From NCBI RefSeq assembly GCF_008274785.1, contig NZ_VTPU01000007.1, positions 62,001 through 126,000 of the forward strand: DNA of 64,000 nt, written 5' to 3'. The position numbers and the translations under genes are program-made. Source of the DNA: Halomonas eurihalina. GTDB taxonomy: Bacteria; Pseudomonadota; Gammaproteobacteria; Pseudomonadales; Halomonadaceae. The notes beneath the pieces are model-generated. The model searched no databases. It was not told where the DNA came from and saw only the letters and a program-made list of their open reading frames with translations. This document shows, one piece after another, positions 34,613 to 45,593 of the stretch (position 1 is its first letter; the number at the start of each line of letters is the position of its first letter).

Positions 34613-36103
34613 ATGAATAGTCATATCTTCCTCGGCACCTTTTTCGTCTACATCGTCCTGATGATCGGCTTCGGCTGGTGGGTCTCGCGGCACAGCCGCG
34701 GTAGCGGCGACGACTTCCTGCTCGGCGGACGCACCGTGCCGCTGTTCCTGACCGTCGGCACCACGGTGGCCACCATGGTCGGCACCGGCTCGAGCATGGG
34801 TGCGGTGGGTTTCGGCTACACCAACGGCTGGGCCGGCGCCCTGTATGGCATCGGCGGCGCGGTCGGCGTGCTGCTGCTGGCCCTGCTGTTCGCCCCGGTG
34901 CGCAAGCTGCGCTTCATGACCATGAGCGAGGAGCTGTCGTACTACGTCGGTGCCAATCGTCTGGTGCGCAACCTCGTCGCCCTGCTGATCTACATCGCCT
35001 GCATCGGCTGGCTGGGCGCCCATATCCTGGGCGGCGGCCTCTACCTGGCCTGGATGGCCGATATCGATCCCACTCTGGCCAAGGTCATCGTGGCGCTCGG
35101 TTTCGGCATCTACTGCGTAATCGGCGGGTACATGGCAGTGGTCTGGACCGACACCATCCAGGCCATCGTGCTGTTCATCGGCTTCTTTCTGATGGCGGCT
35201 CTGGCGCTGATCGAGGTCGGCGGCTTCTCGGGACTCACGGCGAGCATGGATGCCGGCGCCACCAGCCTGCTCGGCATCGACAAGATCGGCGGGCTTCCGG
35301 CGCTGTCGCTGGCTGCGGTGATCGCCGTCGGCGTGCTCGCCACGCCCTCGTTCCGCCAGCGCATCTACTCGGGCAAGTCGGTGGGCTCGGTGCGCCGCTC
35401 CTTCCTGGTGACCGGCGTGCTCTACCTGGCCTTCTCGATCGTCCCGGCGATCATCGGCATGGCCACCCACGCCCTGAACCCCTCACTGGACAACAGCAAC
35501 TTCGCCTTCCCCTTCCTGGCCACCGAGGTGCTGCCGTTGGGTCTCGGTCTGCTGCTGCTGGTTGCCGGTCTTTCGGCGACCATGTCCAGCGCCAGCTCCG
35601 ACGCCATCGCCGGGGTCTCGACGCTGATGCGCGACCTCTACGTGCTGTTCACCGGTAGAGCGCCCTCGGCCCGCCACGTGGTGCTCTACTCGCGCCTCGC
35701 GTTGGTGGTCACCATCGGCCTGGCCCTGACCTTCGCCCTGGCCTCGGACAACGTCATCGACTACATCACCACGATGATCTCGACGGTGCTGGCCGGACTC
35801 TTCGTGTGCGGGCTGCTGGGTCGCTTCTGGCCGCGTTACAACTGGCAGGGTGCGGTGGCCTCGCTGGTCACCGCCTCGGCCACGTCACTGGCGGTCACCG
35901 CCCATGCCGGCTGGAATGACTTCTGGGGCAACCCGAGCATTCCCTCGGTGCTGCTGGCGATCGGCGGCGGCGTGCTCGTCAGCCTGCTGACCCGGGCCCC
36001 GCGCACCACGCCCGAGCAGGCACTGGCCATCCTCGACCAAGAACGGCGCCGAATGGAAGAAGCGCCCGATGTCACTCTGACTGCCCCCTCCTCTCAGGGA
36101 TAA
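34613..36103 (+). CDS. Sodium:solute symporter (SSS family)
   Basis: A 496-residue Na+-coupled symporter with about thirteen helices. The N-terminus has SGDDFLLGGRTVPLFLTVGTT, and the core has GLSATMSSASSDAIAG, the Na+-site-like motif of the family. It lies downstream of D-aminoacylase and ridA on the same strand, and a terminator follows it, so I infer uptake of N-acyl amino acids or D-amino acids. The sequence itself does not show the substrate. Confidence 0.9.
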   Translation: MNSHIFLGTFFVYIVLMIGFGWWVSRHSRGSGDDFLLGGRTVPLFLTVGTTVATMVGTGSSMGAVGFGYTNGWAGALYGIGGAVGVLLLALLFAPVRKLRFMTMSEELSYYVGANRLVRNLVALLIYIACIGWLGAHILGGGLYLAWMADIDPTLAKVIVALGFGIYCVIGGYMAVVWTDTIQAIVLFIGFFLMAALALIEVGGFSGLTASMDAGATSLLGIDKIGGLPALSLAAVIAVGVLATPSFRQRIYSGKSVGSVRRSFLVTGVLYLAFSIVPAIIGMATHALNPSLDNSNFAFPFLATEVLPLGLGLLLLVAGLSATMSSASSDAIAGVSTLMRDLYVLFTGRAPSARHVVLYSRLALVVTIGLALTFALASDNVIDYITTMISTVLAGLFVCGLLGRFWPRYNWQGAVASLVTASATSLAVTAHAGWNDFWGNPSIPSVLLAIGGGVLVSLLTRAPRTTPEQALAILDQERRRMEEAPDVTLTAPSSQG

Positions 36104-36126
36104 CGGCACTTCGCCCCCACCAGGAC

Positions 36127-36158
36127 AACGGCCCCGCCTCTTGCGAGACGGGGCCGTT
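36127..36158. terminator. Terminator between the symporter and mmsA
   Basis: A 14-bp stem with one mismatch (36127-36140 with 36145-36158) and a TTGC loop lies between the convergent symporter and mmsA genes, 23 and 19 bases from their stops. It probably works on both strands. Confidence 0.82.
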
Positions 36159-36177
36159 CAGTATCGGCGCGGCCGGA

Positions 36178-37677
36178 TCAGCTCAGCGAGATCGTGCTAT
36201 TGATGCCGCTGGAGACGTTCTCCGGTTCGAACCAGCGGGCGGTCACGGTCTTGGTCTGGGTCCAGAAAGCGATCGCCTGCTTACCGTTGGGCCCCAGGTC
36301 GCCGAGCTTGGAAGCCCGGGAACCGGTGAAGCTGAAGTAGGCCACCGGCACCGGGATCGGCACGTTGATGCCCACCTGGCCAACATCGATGTCGGTCTCG
36401 AAACGACGCGCCACCCAGCCGGAGTTGGTGAAGATGGACGTGCCATTGCCGTTGGGGTTGGCGTTGATGAAATCGATGGCCTCGTCCAGGGTCTCGACGC
36501 CCACCACGCACAGCACAGGCCCGAAGATCTCCTCGCGGTAAATGGTCATCTCGGCGGTCACGTCGCTGAACAGGGTCGGGCCGACGAAATTGCCATCGGG
36601 GTAGCCTTCCACCTGATGGCCGCGCCCGTCGACCACCAGCCTGGCGCCTTCCCGCTCGCCTGTCGCGATCAGGTCCTCCACCCGTGCCTTGGCGGCCGGC
36701 GACACCAGTGGGCCGAGATCGGCATCGCGCTGGATGCCGGGGCCGACCGTCATGTTGCGTGCTCCTTCGGCGATGTCGTCCAGCCACGACCGTGCCTCGC
36801 CGACCAGCACCACCACGGAGTTGGCCATGCAGCGCTGACCGGCGGCACCGAAGGCCGACCCCAGCAGGTTGTTGATGGCCTGGCTGCGATTGGCATCGGG
36901 CATGACCACGCAGTGGTTCTTGGCCCCCATCATCGCCTGCATACGCTTGCCGGCGGCCGCGGCGCGGTTATAAAGCAGCGAGCCAACATGGGTCGAGCCG
37001 ATGAAGGACAACGCCTTGATATCGGGATGATCGGCAATCCGGTTGGCCACCTCCGGCCCGCCATGCACGACGTTGAGCACCCCGGCCGGCACACCGGCCT
37101 CATGGGCCAGTTCCACAAGCCGCATGGTCGAGCTGGGATCCTGCTCGGAGGGCTTGAGCACGAAGGTATTGCCGGTGGCGATGGCCAGAGGAAACATGAA
37201 GCAGGGCAGCATGATCGGGAAGTTGAAGGCGGTGATGCCGGCTCCCACGCCCAGTGGCTGGTTGAGAGTATAGACATCCACTTCGCTGGCGGCATTCTCG
37301 GCCAGCTCGCCGAGCTGCAACGAGGTGATCGAGCAGGCATGCTCCACGACTTCCAGGCCGCGCCCCACCTCGCCGGCGGCGTCCGGTAGGGTCTTGCCGT
37401 GTTCCTCGGTGATCAGCGCCGCCAGCTCCTCGGTGTGCTCGCGGATCAGCGCCTGCAGCTTGAGCATGATGCGCTGCCGCTTGGCCAACGGCACCTTGCG
37501 CCAGCTCTTGAAGGCCTCCTGGGCGCTGGCCACGGCCCGGTCGACCTCTTCGACGGTGCAGAAGGGCACGCGGGCGACCACCTCCTGGGTGGCGGGATTG
37601 ACGACGTCGCGCACCTCCTGGCTCCGGGAGGGAATGGCCTGGCCGTCGATGTACAGTGGAATCTCGCGGACGGACAT
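36178..37677 (-). CDS. mmsA: CoA-acylating methylmalonate-semialdehyde dehydrogenase
   Basis: A 499-residue ALDH-superfamily enzyme that converts methylmalonate or malonate semialdehyde to propionyl-CoA or acetyl-CoA in valine, inositol and beta-alanine breakdown. Recognisable are FNFPIMLPCFMFP (151-163), FIGSTHVG (225-232) and the nucleophile Cys283 in GQRCMA. The usual ALDH base Glu is replaced in the GAKNH segment (251-255), as in CoA-acylating members. ATG 37677 is eight bases from AGGAG; an ATG two codons upstream is too close. It is divergent from a LysR gene. No mmsB or valine genes are adjacent. Confidence 0.93.
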   Translation of the reverse strand: MSVREIPLYIDGQAIPSRSQEVRDVVNPATQEVVARVPFCTVEEVDRAVASAQEAFKSWRKVPLAKRQRIMLKLQALIREHTEELAALITEEHGKTLPDAAGEVGRGLEVVEHACSITSLQLGELAENAASEVDVYTLNQPLGVGAGITAFNFPIMLPCFMFPLAIATGNTFVLKPSEQDPSSTMRLVELAHEAGVPAGVLNVVHGGPEVANRIADHPDIKALSFIGSTHVGSLLYNRAAAAGKRMQAMMGAKNHCVVMPDANRSQAINNLLGSAFGAAGQRCMANSVVVLVGEARSWLDDIAEGARNMTVGPGIQRDADLGPLVSPAAKARVEDLIATGEREGARLVVDGRGHQVEGYPDGNFVGPTLFSDVTAEMTIYREEIFGPVLCVVGVETLDEAIDFINANPNGNGTSIFTNSGWVARRFETDIDVGQVGINVPIPVPVAYFSFTGSRASKLGDLGPNGKQAIAFWTQTKTVTARWFEPENVSSGINSTISLS

Positions 37678-37795
37678 GAGCATGCTCCTGTGACAATTGT
37701 GATTGTGGTGTCGTGTGCATATCGACAAGACGCCCGAATGATTCGAGTCTAGCCAGACGTCGGATAGCGAAACAACGGGCACACAGGCACATTGT

Positions 37796-37813
37796 TTGTG
37801 CGCTTCTGCACAA
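37796..37813. promoter_or_regulatory. Inverted repeat between mmsA and LysR gene
   Basis: TTGTGC (37796-37801) and GCACAA (37808-37813) form a perfect dyad with a 6-base spacer, of the T-N(11)-A-like kind bound by LysR proteins. It lies 24 bases before the LysR start and about 120 bases upstream of mmsA, fitting control of the divergent pair. Confidence 0.5.
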
Positions 37814-37836
37814 CCACCGATCCCTCGGAGATTCCC

Positions 37837-38784
37837 ATGCTCGACTGGCAGGACATCCAGATATTCCTGGAAGTGGCACGCAGCCAGCGCCTCGCCGACG
37901 CCGCTCGGCGGCTAGGGCTCGACCACTCCACTCTGTCGCGCCGCACCCGCCGATTCGAGCAGCGCCTCAATACCCAACTCTTTGAGCGTAGCACCCACGG
38001 CTACCACCTCACCGAGGCCGGTCACCAGTTGCTGGCCCACGCCGAGGAGATGGCACGTCATGCCTTCGAGGCCAGCGAAAGCCTCACCGATCAGGATCAC
38101 CGCATCAGCGGCCAGATCCGCCTCGGTGTCACCGAAGGTTTCGGTACCTGGGTGGTCGCACCACTGCTCGCCGCCTTCTGCGACCGCCATCCGGGCGTGA
38201 CCCTCGACCTGTTGGCCCTGCCCCGGGTGGTCAACCTGAGCCGCCACGAAGCCGACCTGGCGATCACCATCGAGCGTCCCTCGAGCCCGGGCCTGGTGAT
38301 CTCGCGACTCTGCGACTACCGCCTGCGCCTGTATGGCAGTCAGGACTACCTACACCGCCACGGCACTCCCCGGTGGCTCGCCGACCTGGGCCAGCACCGT
38401 TTGATCGGCTACATCGACGACCTGATCTTCAGCGAGCAGCTCAACTATCTCGATCCCTTGCTCGACCCGGCCGTGATCGGCCACCCCGGCCCGCACTTCG
38501 CCATGCGCAGCACCAGCGTCACCACCCAGCACAGCGCCTGCCTGCGCGGTGCCGGACTCGCCGTGCTACCCTGCTTCATGGGGACCACGACACCAACGCT
38601 TTCCAGCCTGCTGGTCGACGAGGTGGATATCGTGCGGCAGTTCTGGATCACCGCTCGCCAGGAACAACGCCGACTCGCCCGGGTACGGCTACTGTGGGAT
38701 TTCCTGCGAGACGCCCTGGAACTCAATCGCGGCTTCCTGATGGGTGAAAGCCGAGAGCTGACGATCCCGCCGTCACCCTCCTGA
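37837..38784 (+). CDS. LysR-family transcriptional regulator (divergent from mmsA)
   Basis: A 315-residue LysR regulator. The helix-turn-helix covers about residues 4-62 (WQDIQIFLEVARSQRLADAA, then GLDHSTLSRRTRRFEQRL); the effector domain follows from about 90. The ATG at 37837 has GGAG seven bases upstream. Divergent placement next to mmsA and the dyad between them make mmsA the likely target. The 257-base gap after it, up to katG, holds no gene. A TTGGCA box at 38886 could belong to the katG promoter; I see no convincing OxyR site. Confidence 0.88.
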   Translation: MLDWQDIQIFLEVARSQRLADAARRLGLDHSTLSRRTRRFEQRLNTQLFERSTHGYHLTEAGHQLLAHAEEMARHAFEASESLTDQDHRISGQIRLGVTEGFGTWVVAPLLAAFCDRHPGVTLDLLALPRVVNLSRHEADLAITIERPSSPGLVISRLCDYRLRLYGSQDYLHRHGTPRWLADLGQHRLIGYIDDLIFSEQLNYLDPLLDPAVIGHPGPHFAMRSTSVTTQHSACLRGAGLAVLPCFMGTTTPTLSSLLVDEVDIVRQFWITARQEQRRLARVRLLWDFLRDALELNRGFLMGESRELTIPPSPS

Positions 38785-39026
38785 GCCGAAAGCGCGATGC
38801 CGTCGTCAGTTGGCCGTGACCATGAGACGACGACCACGAAACTGTCACCATAAAATGATGCTATCACCATGGTTGGCAAAGGCACTTGGCAACCCCCGGG
38901 CAGCAGGGAGTAGCTTATAGATGAAAGGACACGCCCCGGATGCTCGCCACGCCGCGAAGCGATATCGGCATCTCCGCACGGGTTGTCCCGTACGTCACAA
39001 CTTCACCTAAGACAGTCTTTTATTGA

Positions 39027-41261
<2,235 letters not shown>

Positions 41262-41288
41262 TCCGCACCGGTTTCACGCCTGACAAAG

Positions 41289-41322
41289 ACGCCGTGTCGG
41301 CCCCGGGCCGGCGCGGCGTTTT
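41289..41322 (+). terminator. Rho-independent terminator after katG
   Basis: A 14-bp GC-rich stem with two non-Watson-Crick positions (41289-41302 with 41306-41319) is followed by TTTTC, 27 bases after the katG stop codon. Confidence 0.8.
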
Positions 41323-41336
41323 CATGTCCTCAAGGT

Positions 41337-42206
41337 TCAGAACGCGTTGATGGGCACCTTGAGGTAGACCTGACCGTTATCCTCGGCGGCAGGCATCTCG
41401 CCGGCGCGCATGTTGACCTGCACCGCAGGGATGATCAGCCGAGGCATGCCCAGAGTCGCGTCGCGCTCGGTGCGCAACTTGACGAACGTCTCTTCGCTGA
41501 CGCCCTCATGCACATGGATATTGTGGGCGCGCTGCTCGGCCACCGTGGTCTCATGCTGGTATTCCTCGCGCTCCGGCGCCTTGTAGTCGTGGCACATGAA
41601 CAGGCGCGTCTCGCCGGGCAGCGCCAGGACTTTCTGAATGGAGCGGTACAGCGTACGAGCATCGCCACCGGGGAAATCACAACGCGCGGTGCCATAATCG
41701 GGCATGAACAGGGTATCGCCGACGAAAGCGGCATTCCCGATCACGTAGGTCAGGCAGGCCGGTGTATGTCCCGGCGTATACAGCACGCGCCCTTCCAGAT
41801 TGCCGATGGCGAAGGTGTCGCCCTCCTCGAAGAGGTGGTCGAACTGGCTGCCGTCACGGGCAAACTCGCTCCCCGCATTGAAGGCCTTGCCGAAGACCTC
41901 CTGCACCACGGTGATGTTCGCGCCGATGCCGGTCCGGCCACCCAGTTTCTCATGCAGGTAAGGTGCTGCCGAAAGGTGGTCGGCATGGACGTGGGTCTCG
42001 AGGATCCACGTCACCTCCAGGGCGTTATCGTGAATGAAACCAATGATCTCGTCGGCGGAGCGCACATCGGTGCGCCCGGCCGCGTAGTCGAAATCGAGCA
42101 CCGAATCGAGAATGGCACACGCCTTGCTGTCCGGATCCTGCACCACGTAACTGAAGGTCTTGGTGGGCTCGTCGAAGAAGGCCTGGACGATGGGCTGCTG
42201 GGACAT
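41337..42206 (-). CDS. MBL-fold hydrolase, Blh/ETHE1-like persulfide dioxygenase
   Basis: A 289-residue metallo-beta-lactamase-fold protein. The metal motif is ETHVHADHLSAAPYL, with further ligands in YTPGHTPAC and GDTLFMPDYG. This THVHADH form and the later CHDYK segment are typical of ETHE1/Blh persulfide dioxygenases, which oxidise glutathione persulfide with one iron. A hydroxyacylglutathione hydrolase is less likely, because GloB has a second metal motif pattern and other spacing. The ATG at 42206 has a GGAGG site. No rhodanese or BigR regulator is adjacent; a palindrome lies about 90 bases upstream. Confidence 0.82.
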   Translation of the reverse strand: MSQQPIVQAFFDEPTKTFSYVVQDPDSKACAILDSVLDFDYAAGRTDVRSADEIIGFIHDNALEVTWILETHVHADHLSAAPYLHEKLGGRTGIGANITVVQEVFGKAFNAGSEFARDGSQFDHLFEEGDTFAIGNLEGRVLYTPGHTPACLTYVIGNAAFVGDTLFMPDYGTARCDFPGGDARTLYRSIQKVLALPGETRLFMCHDYKAPEREEYQHETTVAEQRAHNIHVHEGVSEETFVKLRTERDATLGMPRLIIPAVQVNMRAGEMPAAEDNGQVYLKVPINAF

Positions 42207-42296
42207 GGAATGCCTCCGTTTGCAGCGAAGAATGAGGGGCATCGCGCTCGATGCATGCCGGAGCGGCACATGCCCCATCATAAACAAACTTTCTTA

Positions 42297-42308
42297 TCTA
42301 TCGATAGA
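42297..42308. promoter_or_regulatory. Palindrome upstream of the Blh-like gene
   Basis: TCTATCGATAGA is a perfect 12-bp palindrome in the AT-rich gap between the Blh-like gene (minus) and the selO 3' end. It could be an operator for the Blh-like gene. It does not match the BigR consensus I know. Nothing else is visible in 42207-42421. Confidence 0.4.
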
Positions 42309-42421
42309 CCATTACCTCATACATGCCGAATGGCAGGCAGCCCTGCCCCTTTCCGCTGGGAGCCCGACGAACAAACCTCGGAAGGCTGCGCTTTGTCCCA
42401 CGGGCAGGCGCTCTTGAGGTC

Positions 42422-43900
42422 TCAGGTACCGCAGAACGTCCGCAGCACCTTCTCCTCGTCACGTGGCGGTCGCATGTAATCGACATCGCCATCCGGTGTC
42501 GTATAGGGATCGGTGATCACCGCCAGCAATGCCTCGAAGGGCCCGAAGTCGCCTTCCTCGGCGGCGGCGATAGCCTCGGCGACGCGATGGTTGCGGGGGA
42601 TCACGGCCGGATTGGCGGCATTCAGACGCGCCACGATGTCATCGGTCGCCACGCTCTCGCGGGCCAGGCGTTCGCGCCAACGCGGCAACCACGCCTCGAG
42701 TTCGTCCTGGCTTGCGAAGTTTTCCCTCAGCCGCGGCGCCTCGGCCGATGCTTCGACGCCATCGGCCAGATAGCGAAAGGTCAGGTGGAAATCGGCGCGC
42801 CCATCGCGCATGGCATCCAGCAGCGCCTGGGCGAGCTCCCCGTCGCCTTCCTCTTCGGTGACGAGACCCAGCTTGACGCGCATGACCTCGCGCCAACGTA
42901 CCTCGAAGCGCTCCGAGAAGTCCCGGATGATCGGCGTGGCGCGCTCGACGGCACGCTCGCCGTCGCTGTCGATCAGCGGCACCAGCGTCTCGGCGAAACG
43001 CGCCAGGTTCCACTGGATGATCACCGGCTGGTTGACGTAGGCATAGCGCCCTTGCTCGTCGATGGAGCTATACACCGTGCGCGGGTCGAAGGTGTCCATG
43101 AAGGCACAGGGGCCATAGTCGATGGTCTCGCCCGAGATGGCGGTATTGTCGGTGTTCATGACGCCATGGATGAAACCGACACCCATCCAGCCTGCCACCA
43201 ACTCGGCCTGGCGCTCCGCCACGGCATCGAGCAACGCCAGGTAACGCTCGCCGCCATCGGTGCGGTCGGCGAGATGCGGATAGTGACGGGCGATGGCCTC
43301 GTCGGCCAGCAGGCGCACCGCCTCGGTGTCTCCACGGGCGGCGAAGTATTGGAAGGTTCCCACCCGCACGTGGCTGGAGGCGACCCGCGTCAGCACCGCA
43401 CCGGGCTCGGGAATGCGGCGGAAGACGCGCTCGCCGGTGGTCACAGCGGCCAGCGCCCGGGTGGTCGGAATGCCCAGGGCATGCATGGCCTCGCTGACCA
43501 GGTATTCGCGCAATACCGGACCGAGCGGCGACCGACCGTCGCCTCCGCGGGAAAAGGGCGTGCGGCCACTGCCCTTGAGCTGAATATCGCGAATCCGGTC
43601 GTGGCGGTCGATCACTTCGCCCAGCAGCAGCGCTCGCCCATCGCCGAGCTGAGGCACGAAGTTGCCGAATTGATGGCCGGCGTAGGCCATGGCCACTGGT
43701 TCGGCCCCCTCGGGCAGGCGATTGCCCGCGAAGATCTCGGACGCTTCATCGGCCTCGAACGCCGCCAGCTCGAAGCCAAGCTCTTCGGCAAGCTCGCGAT
43801 TGAAGGCCACCAGTCGAGCCTCCTCGACTGGTGTCGGCTGACTCGCGGCACGCATCCGCTCGGGCAGGCGTGCATAGCGCAGGGAAAAGCTCGGGAACAT
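42422..43900 (-). CDS. selO: Protein adenylyltransferase SelO (YdiU family)
   Basis: A 492-residue pseudokinase-fold enzyme that transfers AMP to Ser, Thr or Tyr of target proteins. Family blocks are YAGHQFGNFVPQLGDGRALLLGE, IQLKGSGRTPFSRGGDGRSPLGPVLREY and GFIHGVMNTDNTAISGETIDYGPCAFMD, which carry the ATP and metal sites. The C-terminus ends FCGT: the selenocysteine position of eukaryotic SelO is an ordinary Cys (TGC). An AGGAGG site precedes the ATG. The gene stands alone, with a repeat element upstream. Confidence 0.95.
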   Translation of the reverse strand: MFPSFSLRYARLPERMRAASQPTPVEEARLVAFNRELAEELGFELAAFEADEASEIFAGNRLPEGAEPVAMAYAGHQFGNFVPQLGDGRALLLGEVIDRHDRIRDIQLKGSGRTPFSRGGDGRSPLGPVLREYLVSEAMHALGIPTTRALAAVTTGERVFRRIPEPGAVLTRVASSHVRVGTFQYFAARGDTEAVRLLADEAIARHYPHLADRTDGGERYLALLDAVAERQAELVAGWMGVGFIHGVMNTDNTAISGETIDYGPCAFMDTFDPRTVYSSIDEQGRYAYVNQPVIIQWNLARFAETLVPLIDSDGERAVERATPIIRDFSERFEVRWREVMRVKLGLVTEEEGDGELAQALLDAMRDGRADFHLTFRYLADGVEASAEAPRLRENFASQDELEAWLPRWRERLARESVATDDIVARLNAANPAVIPRNHRVAEAIAAAEEGDFGPFEALLAVITDPYTTPDGDVDYMRPPRDEEKVLRTFCGT

Positions 43901-43927
43901 GACGCCTCCTGTGCAGTGGGGCTCTCA

Positions 43928-44070
43928 GGAAATGCTGAATAAATTGCCGAGCATCGTGAAGCGCAAGGCGCCCGGAGCACAGAAAGCGAGACATAACGAA
44001 GGGTTAGGCGAGCTTTCGAGCACCGCGTAACGCAGCGATTTGCATGCGCAGGCATTTATGCAGAATTTCC
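43928..44070. mobile_element. MITE-like element, family B, with 4-bp direct repeat borders
   Basis: A 143-bp non-coding element with 17-bp inverted ends, GGAAATGCTGAATAAAT and the inverse of GGAAATTCTGCATAAAT (two mismatches). CTCA is present immediately on both sides (43924-43927 and 44071-44074), as expected for target-site duplication on insertion. It lies in the 230-base gap between the selO start and the DUF2252 stop. No transposase is present, so movement would need one in trans. Confidence 0.8.
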
Positions 44071-44130
44071 CTCACCCTACAGGGACAGGCGGAGCCGGCC
44101 AACATTCCCGAACGCGGTAACGATCATGCT

Positions 44131-45462
44131 TTATTCTGCTGACGCTTCCTCGGCCTGCTCGGCACGGCTGGCAACGAAGGTCCGGTAGTCCTGAGTGACG
44201 CACTCGGCATAGCTGACCGCCAGGGTGGCAACCATGTCGGTGAAGTGATCCAGCCGGCCTTCGAGCCTTGCGCAGACGCTTCGCGCGAAGCTTCCCGGAT
44301 CCTCGGGGTACAGGGCCCGGGCGCCACGCAGGTGCTCCCGGGCGAGGATGCGCCCCCAGCGCTTGACCAGCTTGCGATAGTCCTTGCCGCCATCCAGCTT
44401 GTGGGTCGGAAAATCATCCTTGAAGGGCGAGCGCTCGCGCACCGAGAACACGCTGTCGCCGACGTGCAGCCAGCCAAGATAGGGGTCGGGATGTTCGGCG
44501 ATGGCATGGAAGCCCGCAGCATGGCGCGCCCCCTCATGGGGAAAGGCACGACGCCAGGCCCGCTTCTCGGTGGCGTTCATCAATCGCCAGCCCTCCGGCG
44601 GCGTCTGCTGCTTGATGTCGAGGATCACATCGTCGTGCTCGTGATCGCGCCCTCCCTCGATCAGCACGTAGTAACGCTCGAGCCCCAGCGAGCCGGTGCC
44701 GGCATCCAGGCGGCGGACCATGTCCTTGACCCTGAAGTGATCTTCCTCGGCCTCGGCACGCTCGCTATACAGCGTCTCGCGGTATTCACCCTCGACAGCC
44801 TTGCGCAACTGGCTGGCCAAATGCGCCGGCAGCCGGGCAAGCTTGTCCGGGCGCTCGGCGAAGCAGCGTCCTTCATCGGTCAGGCGCGTCCACTTGTCGA
44901 GCATCCTGGCGCGGCTACGCTTGGCGGCGACCTTCTCGAGAAAGGGCGCCACGGGCCCCTTGGCGGTTTCCAGGGTCACGCCATCGGGCGCCTCACCATT
45001 CAGATGGCTAGCCAGCTCGTCGTGATAGCTCTCGGTCAGCGTCGCCAGCGCCTTGCTGGTCGCCTTGCGCGACAAGCCGACATTCTCACGGGCATCGAGC
45101 ACCAGGCTGATGGCCAGCCGCCAGAGATCGTATTGATAATCGCCGATCATGGCATCGTCGAAATCATCCATGCCGTAGCGCACGGTATCGTCGCGATGCC
45201 CATAAGCGCCGAAGTTGTAGGCGTGGGCGTCGCCCTGCAGCCAGGTCTGGGTCTCGGGCAGGCCGCCATAGAGCGCGAAGCGCCAATCGTGCCAGACATC
45301 GTCCCAGTAGAGATGGTTGGTGCCCCGGAAGAACCGATAGGGCGACTCGGCCAACTTGGCGTACTTGGCCTCGCGGTCCTGCTCGGAGAGCCCGGCATTG
45401 GCGGAAGTAATCGCGTCCAGCACCTGGCGGGGGCGATTGTGGCGGGTCAGGGGTTGCGACAT
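44131..45462 (-). CDS. DUF2252 domain-containing protein
   Basis: A 443-residue cytoplasmic protein of the DUF2252 family. Family segments visible are SPYRFFRGTNHLYWDD (about 41-56), WLQGDAHAYNFGAYG (about 72-86) and the Asp-rich YGMDDFDDAMIGDYQYDLWRL. The family has a kinase-like appearance, but no activity is established to my knowledge. No signal peptide. The start at 45462 has GGGAG upstream; an earlier in-frame ATG 36 codons upstream lacks a site. It is transcribed alone on the minus strand; the 131-base gap to the hydrolase gene upstream shows no signal. Confidence 0.85.
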   Translation of the reverse strand: MSQPLTRHNRPRQVLDAITSANAGLSEQDREAKYAKLAESPYRFFRGTNHLYWDDVWHDWRFALYGGLPETQTWLQGDAHAYNFGAYGHRDDTVRYGMDDFDDAMIGDYQYDLWRLAISLVLDARENVGLSRKATSKALATLTESYHDELASHLNGEAPDGVTLETAKGPVAPFLEKVAAKRSRARMLDKWTRLTDEGRCFAERPDKLARLPAHLASQLRKAVEGEYRETLYSERAEAEEDHFRVKDMVRRLDAGTGSLGLERYYVLIEGGRDHEHDDVILDIKQQTPPEGWRLMNATEKRAWRRAFPHEGARHAAGFHAIAEHPDPYLGWLHVGDSVFSVRERSPFKDDFPTHKLDGGKDYRKLVKRWGRILAREHLRGARALYPEDPGSFARSVCARLEGRLDHFTDMVATLAVSYAECVTQDYRTFVASRAEQAEEASAE

Positions 45463-45593
45463 GGGTTGTCTCCCAGTGATCGACGAAGGCCGCCATTGCG
45501 GCCTCGTATCAGTCAAGCAAGTCCGCTGCCCGCAAGCAAGCCCGGGGTAATCGGACGGAGTATGGATCATGCATCATTGCCGCCGCCAGGGTG

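Noticed and set aside
42422-42440. Selenocysteine at the SelO C-terminus
   Set aside because: The codon is TGC (Cys) and is followed by Gly-Thr and a normal TGA stop; no Sec insertion is needed.
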